Assembly (NCBI GenBank): GCA_963593015.1
Contig: CAVAYV010000015.1
Coordinates: forward strand, 1 to 64,000
DNA length: 64,000 nucleotides
Source: UBA4951 sp963593015
GTDB taxonomy: Bacteria; Bacillota_I; Bacilli_A; RFN20; CAG-826
Reading direction: 5' to 3'
The notes beneath the pieces are model-generated. The model was not told the origin of the DNA and ran no database searches. It worked only from the letters and a program-made list of their open reading frames with translations. The translations under genes were made by a program, and so were the position numbers. Below, piece by piece: positions 8,379-15,831 of the stretch; the first letter of the stretch is position 1, and each line of letters opens with the position of its first letter.

Positions 8379-9005
8379 ATGAAAAAGAGCTTCTTTTTAA
8401 AACTCATCGACAAGATTGGCACAAACACTCTTTTTGATTTAGATAGGGCCTCTAAAGTAGACAAATCTTTGAGCAAAGACGCTTTGAAAGAAGAGATGTC
8501 ACGCCTTGCCGACAAAGGGATAGTTTTAAGGATCAGCAACGGCATATATCTAATTCAAGAAGGTCAAATAGATATACAAGAATATCAATATCAATCAATC
8601 TTTTATAGATACATCCGTAACGAAAATGATGTTTATGGCTTTCTAGGAGAAGATTCTTTCATAAGAAGTTTGCAAAACAAAAAACTTCCAAAAAAAGGAA
8701 TTACTATAATCACAAATAAAGCCACCAGTGGGAAAAAGACAATAAAACTTTTCGATTACAAAGTAATTTTGAAAAAGTCATTTATGAAAATAGATAAAAA
8801 GAACGCTGATTTGCTTTGTTTTTTGACTTACATCAGTCAGGCAGACATTGAGGAAATAATCAAAAACCACGCAATTTTAGCTTCTTTCTTAAAAGAACGA
8901 AAATTCGCTACATCAGAAACCCTTATCACCCTGAATTCGTTTCCAAACAAAACTGCGAAAAAAATTATCATAAGTGGGCTTTATAAGTATTTGCTTAAGC
9001 ATTAG
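8379..9005 (+). CDS. AbiEi-like / DUF6088-type winged-helix protein, orphan
   Basis: 208 residues. Residues ~1-60 form a winged helix (LIDKIGTNTLFDLDRASKVD, then LADKGIVLRISNGIYL) of the type found at the N-terminus of AbiEi antitoxins and DUF6088 proteins. The rest is a Lys-rich alpha/beta region (KKGITIITNKATSGKKTIKL) similar in layout to the AbiEi C-terminal domain. In type IV systems AbiEi represses its operon and counters the nucleotidyltransferase toxin AbiEii. No such toxin follows: the only frame after it is an 18-codon ORF at 9029-9085. It sits between two pseudogenes. It may be the survivor of a degraded toxin-antitoxin pair or a stand-alone regulator. Confidence 0.6.
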   Translation: MKKSFFLKLIDKIGTNTLFDLDRASKVDKSLSKDALKEEMSRLADKGIVLRISNGIYLIQEGQIDIQEYQYQSIFYRYIRNENDVYGFLGEDSFIRSLQNKKLPKKGITIITNKATSGKKTIKLFDYKVILKKSFMKIDKKNADLLCFLTYISQADIEEIIKNHAILASFLKERKFATSETLITLNSFPNKTAKKIIISGLYKYLLKH

Positions 9006-9093
9006 TCTTACTGCTTTATTAGAAGGCAATGGCAGAAGAAAACACCGTTAGCGAAATGCTTTTGATATTCTTAAAACCAAGTTAAATAACTTT

Positions 9094-10131
9094 TTACCTA
9101 AGCCAACGTACCCTGATGTTTTTTTGGTTTTTTAACTTCAGGCGTTGTCTTCCAAATAATAATCTAATATATTCCTTAAAAAGAGGAAGCACAAAAGAAA
9201 GGACACCTCTTCCTTTTTCTACCAAGACGCCTTTGTCGATCAGGCGTTTCCTGTAGGTGTTAAAATGATTAAAATCAACGTTGCAACTTTCGAGTATGTC
9301 GCGCATCCTTCCGCTTGCGGAATTCGCTATCCCAAACAAAACCTTTTTATCCCCATTGGATAATTCTGACCAAATTTTATTGTAGGAATATTCTTCTAAA
9401 TAAATTCTATAATCATCTAAAGCTTTTTTGTAATCGCCTTCTTTTCTGAACGTAAGGAAGCCTAAAGCTTGAAACCCAAACGCATAGCCATTAGTCAGCT
9501 TTGCCATGCTTTTCGCATCGTCATCATTAAGATTAAAAACGGATTTATATTTGTTTTTATAGCGGTTATATTAAAAGGCCCAAGATTGATTCTTGGCGAC
9601 CTATACAAAAACTTTAAACTTTTTTCATCTTGAAGGTTTCGTATATTTTCATATAGGCCAGTCATTAATAAAAACACAGGCAAATCTTGCCTAACCAATA
9701 TTTGAAACATACTTGAAAAAACTTTGATATTTTTATTGTTTGTCACTTCATCAACGGCGATCAAAACTTTCTTATGCTTTTTCTTTAAGTGTTCAAGAAT
9801 TTTAATAATCGCAGTTTCTTTATCGGTGATTTTGTTTTCTAAACTCGCACCAACAATAAAAAACATTAAAAATGTTAAATTCATGTTTATTGATTTTATC
9901 AAAGTGCTTGCTTGGCTATTTAGTTTTGTCAGCAAACCTTCTTGCATATCGGTTTCGGAATTCAGCTCGATGACAATTCATTCATCCTATTTTTAAATAT
10001 TTGCAAATCTCCGTCATCTAAATAGTTTTCCGCTGCCTATGATGGAAGTTATAAGATAAATTTGTTGATTAATGGAGTTGTTAATTCGGAGTCTTTGCCA
10101 AATATAATTGAGAACGGGTTATTCTTTTGAA
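9094..10131 (-). pseudogene. Frameshifted AAA+ ATPase, paralogue of the one at 2093-3139
   Basis: Reading leftward from ~10131 the pieces are KNNPFSIIFGKDSELTTPLI, a damaged P-loop region (SIIGSGK frame broken by stops), then 9947-9495 with KKVLIAVDEVTNNKN (Walker B) and LMTGLYENIRNLQDEKSLKF, then, after a further frameshift near 9500, KLTNGYAFGFQALGF and the winged helix ending around 9094. The order matches the intact gene throughout. The start codon is gone although AAGGAG remains at 10140-10135. At least three disruptions make it non-functional. Confidence 0.8.
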
Positions 10132-10157
10132 ATTCTCCTTCGCTTTCAGAATAATGT

Positions 10158-10177
10158 TTTACTATTCTTTACTATTT
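10158..10177 (-). repeat. Tandem 10-bp repeat upstream of the broken ATPase
   Basis: On the minus strand the pair reads AAATAGTAAA GAATAGTAAA. The frame AA-N4-TAAA GA-N4-TAAA is identical to that of the repeats upstream of the intact paralogue (2023-2042), but the core is ATAG instead of GTTC. It lies about 20 bases before the ribosome binding site. Confidence 0.6.
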
Positions 10178-10187
10178 GAAATTAAAC

Positions 10188-10237
10188 AAAATAAAAGCCA
10201 CCGCTGCTTCTTTGGGCTTCAGAATAGTGATGGCTTT
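10188..10237 (-). terminator. Terminator after the M50-like gene
   Basis: On the minus strand AAAGCCATCAC and GGTGGCTTT form the stem around a ~25-base loop, followed by TATTTTG. Confidence 0.65.
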
Positions 10238-10245
10238 ATTATTTA

Positions 10246-11526
10246 CTAGTCGTTGGACGCGTCTTTAGAGGTTTCACTTTCCAATTGTTTTTCATCAATC
10301 GTTTCTACTTTATTGGCGGTCACGACAGTGTCATTAGATGTAATGTTTGAAGATGGTTCTTCTTTCTTTGCTTCTTCTAATTTGTAGCCATAATCGGATA
10401 AATCCCAATCCTTATGAGCTTCTAACACTTTAAGAACAGATGCCTTAAGCAATTTCTTTTCAACGGTCTTCTTTTCTTTTGGAAGCTTGCGGTAAACGTC
10501 GTGGACTTTGTTTAAAGCAGCTTCGGTCTCTCCAAAGGATTCTTCCACCAATCCGTTTGCGAGCAAATAGGCTCTGAGAGCAGGGGCGCTATTTAAGGCA
10601 GCGATATGTTTTTTTGTCTCAACAGGAAGGGCGATGAAATATTTCTTCGCTTCTTCTAGTGGTTTCGTATCGAGGATAATCGCAATTTTTTGTGCCTCAG
10701 CAACACGATAAACGGAAGAAGAAACTTTCTTTTTGCAAACTAACGTTTTCTCAACGATCTTCAAAGCCTCGTCAAATTGTCCTTTGTCTAAGCAATCATA
10801 TAAAGCAACATCATTGACTGCGGCGGTGAAATCAGTGACTTCGTCATAGACGATATTGGTTTCGCTTTTGATGCCTCTCGCCAAATTATTTTCGGCAATT
10901 AACATTTGATTGTAGGCTTCGACGTTAACTTTATTATTTAAGATAGTCATTAGATATCCATCATTTTTAGAATCAATCGCAGCAGGGAAAATATCATAAA
11001 TCAATACCATTCCAGCAATAGTCATAACGACTTCACTTGCAGGTTTCAGCCAGAACAAGGTTGAATCCCCACCATTGAGAGAGCTCATCGCAACAACTAA
11101 TAAGATGACGCAAATGACGATTTCTAAGAATAAGAACAACAATCCCATGTAGATAATTGGACGCGGATTGCTCTTCTTAACGTCTTTTGGGGTAACGCTG
11201 GTTTCGCCAGTCAAGCCATCAAAGCTTCCGAAATAGGAAACCCATTTGCCGTTGTTCTTTTTCTTGCGTCCAATGCCAAGAATAACAAATCTTTGAACAT
11301 CATAATGACCGATTTTGGCACCGACAATATGGCCCGCTTCCAAGAATATGGCAGAAACGATAATCCCAATGATTATCGCAATTATCACTAAGCCATAGCT
11401 GCTAACCGATATTGAGGAAGCGTAGGTGCTAGAGAAGTCGCTTCTCAAAACGAACATGCCAACGCAGATAGCGACCACAAGCATCAGCAAATATGCCAAA
11501 TACCCTAAAGATTCATTCTTTTTCAT
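10246..11526 (-). CDS. M50 (site-2 protease)-like membrane protein lacking one zinc ligand
   Basis: 426 residues. Membrane segments lie near 9-27, 44-62, 122-148 and 165-182, followed by a ~220-residue helical cytosolic domain and an acidic Ser/Thr tail. The segment FLEAGHIVGAKIG (61-73) aligns with the HExGHxxxAKxxG motif of M50 proteases, but the first metal-binding His is Leu62; Glu63 and His66 remain. A second motif, FPAAIDSKNDG with Asp189-Gly190, matches the LDG ligand region. With one of three zinc ligands missing it is probably a non-proteolytic member, though that is inference. AAGGAGG precedes the ATG. It is a single-gene unit with a ~200-base structured leader. Confidence 0.65.
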   Translation of the reverse strand: MKKNESLGYLAYLLMLVVAICVGMFVLRSDFSSTYASSISVSSYGLVIIAIIIGIIVSAIFLEAGHIVGAKIGHYDVQRFVILGIGRKKKNNGKWVSYFGSFDGLTGETSVTPKDVKKSNPRPIIYMGLLFLFLEIVICVILLVVAMSSLNGGDSTLFWLKPASEVVMTIAGMVLIYDIFPAAIDSKNDGYLMTILNNKVNVEAYNQMLIAENNLARGIKSETNIVYDEVTDFTAAVNDVALYDCLDKGQFDEALKIVEKTLVCKKKVSSSVYRVAEAQKIAIILDTKPLEEAKKYFIALPVETKKHIAALNSAPALRAYLLANGLVEESFGETEAALNKVHDVYRKLPKEKKTVEKKLLKASVLKVLEAHKDWDLSDYGYKLEEAKKEEPSSNITSNDTVVTANKVETIDEKQLESETSKDASND

Positions 11527-11553
11527 AATTAAAACCTCCTTAATTGTTGAAAA

Positions 11554-11629
11554 CAGTTTCTATATATCTCAAAACTGCTTTGTATCTAGTGGCTAGGGCA
11601 TTGACCAACCACACGTGTGCCATTGCCCT
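11554..11629 (-). promoter_or_regulatory. Structured 5' leader of the M50-like gene
   Basis: On the minus strand two hairpins precede the ribosome binding site: AGGGCA (11629-11624) with TGCCCT (11600-11595), enclosing the palindrome ACACGTGT at 11611-11618, and CAGTTT (11577-11572) with AAACTG (11559-11554). A third hairpin at the 5' end pairs CCAAT/ATTGG and AGATG/CATCT at 11694-11724. No known riboswitch motif was recognised. Confidence 0.4.
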
Positions 11630-11729
11630 TTTATAGATTAACAAAAGCGTTTATGCATTCCCCTAAGCCAAATTATTTAAAATCATTGGCGTTCCAATAG
11701 ATGTTTATTCATCTATCAGATTGGCTCCT

Positions 11730-11762
11730 ATTATAACTTTTTCTAAATAGTTATCACTATTT
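11730..11762 (-). promoter_or_regulatory. Promoter with 7-4-7 palindrome
   Basis: TATAAT on the minus strand (11735-11730) predicts a transcript start near 11723. The inverted repeat AAATAGT-N4-ACTATTT (11745-11762) covers the -35 side of the spacer and could be an operator. The rest of the intergenic region (11763-11885) is A/T-rich with nothing else visible. Confidence 0.5.
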
Positions 11763-11885
11763 ATATTTGCGCTTTGTTTCTAATTTTGAAAAGTAAAAAT
11801 TCTTTAAGTAAGTGATATATCTAAAAATCGCTGCAAATCAATCTAAAAACGCAAAATATTCAGTAGTTTGCATTCAATGAACCTA

Positions 11886-12446
11886 TTATTTGCGATTACT
11901 CTCTAATCCGGACATTTTTATCAAGGCAGGCAAGACGATTTCACACACATTATTAATATATCGTTTCATGACACGCTCAAAACGAGCAGGAGTGACGCTG
12001 ACGTTTTTAAACCAATATCCAAACTCGTCTGAAACCATTTTTGAGAAGCGTCTAGCGACTGTTCTATCAACGTCGTTAGGCTGTGAGGTGTTTCTTTCTT
12101 TGGCAAGAACAAAAAGTAATCTAGTTGCCACCTTGCTATAGCAGAACTCATCCACTAAATCGCCGGCCGCGCTATTATAAGCGCTTCTTAAAAAGACGAA
12201 ATTAGTCTTGGCGTATTTTAGCAAGCACAAAAGAATAGAGGAAGGATCATTCGCTCTATTTAACCCCTCTATTTCTTCATTTAAAAAGATCGCGGCGAGT
12301 AAATCATAAATATCTTGGTAATGATAATAGAAGGTTTGGCGATGACACTTGCAAGCCTCGCAAAGGGTTGTGACGTTAATCTCGCTAAGAGACTGGCTAA
12401 GCATCATTTCTTTTAACGTTCTTTTAAATTTGGCTTCAGTCGTCAT
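11886..12446 (-). CDS. TetR/AcrR family regulator
   Basis: 186 residues. The N-terminal helix-turn-helix reads EINVTTLCEACKCHRQTFYY then HYQDIYDLL (about 20-50), the typical TetR recognition region. The C-terminal ligand and dimer domain is not conserved enough to name an inducer. The start lies 2 bases after the psuG stop with no ribosome binding site of its own, so it is translationally coupled as the last gene of the ABC transporter-P-type ATPase-psuG operon and probably controls it. The predicted operator would lie upstream of 18759. Confidence 0.85.
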   Translation of the reverse strand: MTTEAKFKRTLKEMMLSQSLSEINVTTLCEACKCHRQTFYYHYQDIYDLLAAIFLNEEIEGLNRANDPSSILLCLLKYAKTNFVFLRSAYNSAAGDLVDEFCYSKVATRLLFVLAKERNTSQPNDVDRTVARRFSKMVSDEFGYWFKNVSVTPARFERVMKRYINNVCEIVLPALIKMSGLESNRK

Positions 12447-12448
12447 AT

Positions 12449-13351
12449 TTATTTAAGTTTCGCGTACTCCGAAGCTATCTCTGCGCCTAAGATGGCATTA
12501 TTGATCACTAAATCTATGTTGGTCTCTAGAGACTTCCCGCCAGTCAATTCAACAACGCGCTTTAATAAGAATGGAGTGACATCCTTTCCTTTAATCCCTG
12601 ATTCATCAGCTTCCTTAACGGCCCTATTGATAATGGAGTCGACATATTCATGGGATAAGGCGTTTTCTTTTGGGCAAGGGTTAGAAATAAGAATTCCGCC
12701 AGTTAAATCAAAATCGCGTTTAGCTTTGATGATTTTGGCCGCTTCTTCGGGGGTTTGAAAGGCATAATCGGCTTCATAACCGGAATCTTCACAATAGAAG
12801 TTTGCAAAATCCTTGGATTTATTCGATAAGACCGTAACGCCTTGCGTTTCGAGCACTTCCAAGGTTTTGGCAATATCAAGAATGGCTTTTGCGCCAGCGC
12901 AAATGACGGTGACCGGCTCACTAGCGAGTTCGTATAAATCGCGAGAGACATCAAAAGTTGTTTCAGCTCCACGATGAACGCCACCAATTCCCCCGGTGAC
13001 AAAAATTTCTATTCCGGCGGCTTTCGCCATCAAGATTGTGGCACTCACCGTCGTTGCGCCCCACTTTTTTGTGGCAATGACGATTGGCAAATCGCGCTTG
13101 CTTACTTTAGCGATTCCTTTGCGTTTGCCGAATTCTTCGATTTCTTCACGGGACATGCCGACAATCGGCTCGCCTTCGATAATGCCCATCGTGGCAGGAA
13201 TGGCGCCATGTTCACGAATGGTTTTTTCAACTAGCATTGCCGTTTCCACGTTTTTTGGATAAGGCATTCCATGCGAAATGATCGTGCTTTCTAAAGCGAC
13301 AACAGGTTTTCCTTCTTGTAATGCTTTTTTGACTTCTGGGTTGATTTTCAT
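12449..13351 (-). CDS. psuG: Pseudouridine-5'-phosphate glycosidase
   Basis: 300 residues from ATG 13351; a longer frame to 13414 runs inside the P-type ATPase gene and lacks a start signal. PsuG reversibly splits pseudouridine 5'-phosphate into uracil and ribose 5-phosphate during pseudouridine breakdown. Hallmarks seen are ALESTIISHGMPYP near the N-terminus, VTGGIGGVHRGAE around 115-128 with the conserved Thr/Gly/His, ILISNPCP, and the C-terminal NIDLVINNA. No psuK kinase lies in the window. The ribosome binding site AAGGA lies within the last codons of the preceding ATPase gene; the gap is 1 base, so the two are coupled. Confidence 0.94.
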   Translation of the reverse strand: MKINPEVKKALQEGKPVVALESTIISHGMPYPKNVETAMLVEKTIREHGAIPATMGIIEGEPIVGMSREEIEEFGKRKGIAKVSKRDLPIVIATKKWGATTVSATILMAKAAGIEIFVTGGIGGVHRGAETTFDVSRDLYELASEPVTVICAGAKAILDIAKTLEVLETQGVTVLSNKSKDFANFYCEDSGYEADYAFQTPEEAAKIIKAKRDFDLTGGILISNPCPKENALSHEYVDSIINRAVKEADESGIKGKDVTPFLLKRVVELTGGKSLETNIDLVINNAILGAEIASEYAKLK

Positions 13352-13352
13352 A

Positions 13353-15830
13353 TTATTCGTCCTTCTTTCCAAAAATTTTAATATGCGTAATGCGTTTTCT
13401 GACGTAGCAATCAATCAAAACATATACGAAGGCCAAAGCCAAAAATGAGCCAGCCATAAATAAGGCAAGTCTCCAGGTCATTACTCCATAGTTCAAATCG
13501 AGATATAAGCTTGAGACCAAGCCTGTTTCTGAGTTTGTTTTGCCTGGGATTAGATAGTCGGCCAAAAAGCACAGTCCTCCTAAAACAAATAGTCCCACAG
13601 CGACTATGGCTCTATATTTGTCAAAAGGCACGCATATTCTAAATAAGACTAAGTAGCTAACCAAGGTAAAAACGATCGTAGAGCAAGTTATTGCCGCCTC
13701 TTTTGACATGAAGGAAGGATCAATCAAATAAGCCCCGAAGAAGATTAGGACACATAGAGCTTCCACTAAACCCGACGGAACGGAGGTAGCCAAGGTATTT
13801 TTCATAAATGACCCACTCAAACGTTCTTTGGAAGGTTGCAAAGCCAAGAAGAACCCAGCCAAGCCGATTGAGCAAAGTTCCCAAACGAATAGGTTTGTGG
13901 TGCTGAATGGATATTTCATTCCGCCGCACCACCCAGAGATTAAGAATACAAAGGATAAAATAACGGCAAAGATGGTTTTTCCTAAAAACAAAGAGGAACT
14001 ACGTTGCAAGTTATTGATAACCCTTCTTCCTTCCGCCACAACATCAGGAAGTTTGGAGAAATCATTATCCATGCTGACCAAATGAGCGACATTCCTTGCC
14101 GCAGAAGCCCCAGAAGCCATTGCGATAGAACAATCGGCTTTCTTTAAGGCGATGATATCATTGACGCCGTCTCCAGTCATCGCGACTTTATGGCCTTCAT
14201 TTTGAAGAGCTTCGACGATTATGGCTTTTTGTTCTGGTTTTACGCGACCAAAGACACTACAAGTCTTGATTAAAGCAGGGATGTCTTCGTCCTTCACCTG
14301 ATCCATTGAGACATAGTTATCGGCGTTTTTAACCCCGACTTCAGCGGCGATCTGCGAGACTGTGACAGGATTATCACCAGAGATAATTTTGATATCAACG
14401 CCATTCTTTTGGAACCATTCGATATTTGGTTTCGCATCATCTTTAATATGATCGGAGAAGTAAATTAAGCCAATCAACGTGTTATCTGTGGGGATTTTGC
14501 CTTTTTCAATCGATTTATCATTATGGTAAATAGCTAACACCCGATATCCTTCTTTAGAAAGGCTATCAATCTCATTATCCATTGAATTAACTGGTTTTTG
14601 CGGAATAAATCCAAAAGCGCCCATAATAAATGTACCTTTATTTCCAAAGGAAGCGGCGCTGTATTTGTAATCAGAATCAAAAGGAACGACCGCAGTTGCT
14701 TCATAACTCCCCTTTGAATAAGCGAGAGTCACCGCTTTCGCTGTGGCGTTTTCGTCTTTTGTGGCATTGACTAAACTCGCTAAGACATCACTTATCTCTT
14801 CTTTGGAATATTTGTCGCAAGTCAAAATGTCCTTCACTCTAATCGTGCCATCGGTCAAGGTACCTGTCTTATCAAAGCAAACGACATCAACTCGGGCAAG
14901 CATTTCAATACAATAGAGTTCTTGAACGTTCATATGTTTCTTCGTCAAAGCCAAAACGCCTTTCGCTAAAGCCAAAGAAACCAACAAATATAAGCCACTA
15001 GGAATCATAGCGACCATCGATCCACCTAACGACTTAGCGAAATCGTAATAAGAAAGGTCTTCCCCCATTCCAAACTTCTCGACTAAATAGGTTATGGTCA
15101 TGCCTAACCCCAAAACAATTGAGCAAATTCCGGTAATTAAGAATATCTTTAAGCAAGAGCGTTTGAGTTCGCTTTTAGGACGAGAGAACTCTTTGGCTTT
15201 GTTTTGAATATCTTCAGCATAATTCGCGCTGCCAACGCGAATCACTTTCACGTGGGCTTTGCCACTTTTTACATAAGAGCCGCTTAAAACCTCATCACCA
15301 ACGCTTTTGCTAATGGCGACAGATTCGCCAGTAAGCAGAGATTCATCTGCTTTCAATTCACCTTCAACAACCACCGCATCGGCACAAATTTGCTCGCCTG
15401 GGCGTAAAATGACAACATCCTCATAAACGATTTCGTTAATGTGTATTTCTTCTTCTTTGCCATTCCGGATGACGTTAACCCTCGGATCGGTTATAAGCCT
15501 TAGCTTATCGACGAGTTTTCTTGCACGAATATCCGTAACTAAGCCAATCGCATCATTTACAAGCAAAATCGCTAAAAAACCATAATACTTCGGATTATAG
15601 ACTTTAGCGCTCAGCATGATAATAGCCACGATAAAAAGGAGAATGTTAAAGAAAGAGAAGAAATTGTCTTTGATGATCTTCCAATAAGACTTAGTTACCT
15701 TTTTGGCAGTGTGATTAACGAGTTCTTCTTTCTTTCTTTGCTCAACTTGCTCAGTGGATAAACCATCAGTGAAATCCGGATTGAATTTCTCAGCCTCTTT
15801 GAGTTCTTGAAGAAGTTTTTCTTTGTTCAT
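13353..15830 (-). CDS. P-type cation ATPase, CtpE-like
   Basis: 825 residues of a membrane cation pump driven by ATP. Domains in order are an N-terminal cytosolic stretch, two membrane helices (~50-95), the actuator domain with LLTGES, a helix pair with MIPSGLYLLVSLALAKGV, the phosphorylation site DKTGTLTDG, the hinge motif MTGDGVNDIIALKKAD, and six C-terminal helices. The MIPxGL helix-4 motif resembles CtpE, reported as a calcium pump in mycobacteria, and lacks the CPC motif of heavy-metal pumps, so Ca2+ or another hard cation is likely but not certain. It starts 1 base after the ABC transporter stop and ends 1 base before psuG. Confidence 0.88.
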   Translation of the reverse strand: MNKEKLLQELKEAEKFNPDFTDGLSTEQVEQRKKEELVNHTAKKVTKSYWKIIKDNFFSFFNILLFIVAIIMLSAKVYNPKYYGFLAILLVNDAIGLVTDIRARKLVDKLRLITDPRVNVIRNGKEEEIHINEIVYEDVVILRPGEQICADAVVVEGELKADESLLTGESVAISKSVGDEVLSGSYVKSGKAHVKVIRVGSANYAEDIQNKAKEFSRPKSELKRSCLKIFLITGICSIVLGLGMTITYLVEKFGMGEDLSYYDFAKSLGGSMVAMIPSGLYLLVSLALAKGVLALTKKHMNVQELYCIEMLARVDVVCFDKTGTLTDGTIRVKDILTCDKYSKEEISDVLASLVNATKDENATAKAVTLAYSKGSYEATAVVPFDSDYKYSAASFGNKGTFIMGAFGFIPQKPVNSMDNEIDSLSKEGYRVLAIYHNDKSIEKGKIPTDNTLIGLIYFSDHIKDDAKPNIEWFQKNGVDIKIISGDNPVTVSQIAAEVGVKNADNYVSMDQVKDEDIPALIKTCSVFGRVKPEQKAIIVEALQNEGHKVAMTGDGVNDIIALKKADCSIAMASGASAARNVAHLVSMDNDFSKLPDVVAEGRRVINNLQRSSSLFLGKTIFAVILSFVFLISGWCGGMKYPFSTTNLFVWELCSIGLAGFFLALQPSKERLSGSFMKNTLATSVPSGLVEALCVLIFFGAYLIDPSFMSKEAAITCSTIVFTLVSYLVLFRICVPFDKYRAIVAVGLFVLGGLCFLADYLIPGKTNSETGLVSSLYLDLNYGVMTWRLALFMAGSFLALAFVYVLIDCYVRKRITHIKIFGKKDE

Positions 15831-15831
15831 G

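Noticed and set aside
9029..9085. 18-codon ORF after the AbiEi-like gene
   Set aside because: Too short to judge, and its sequence does not resemble an AbiEii N-terminus, so it is only mentioned with its neighbour.
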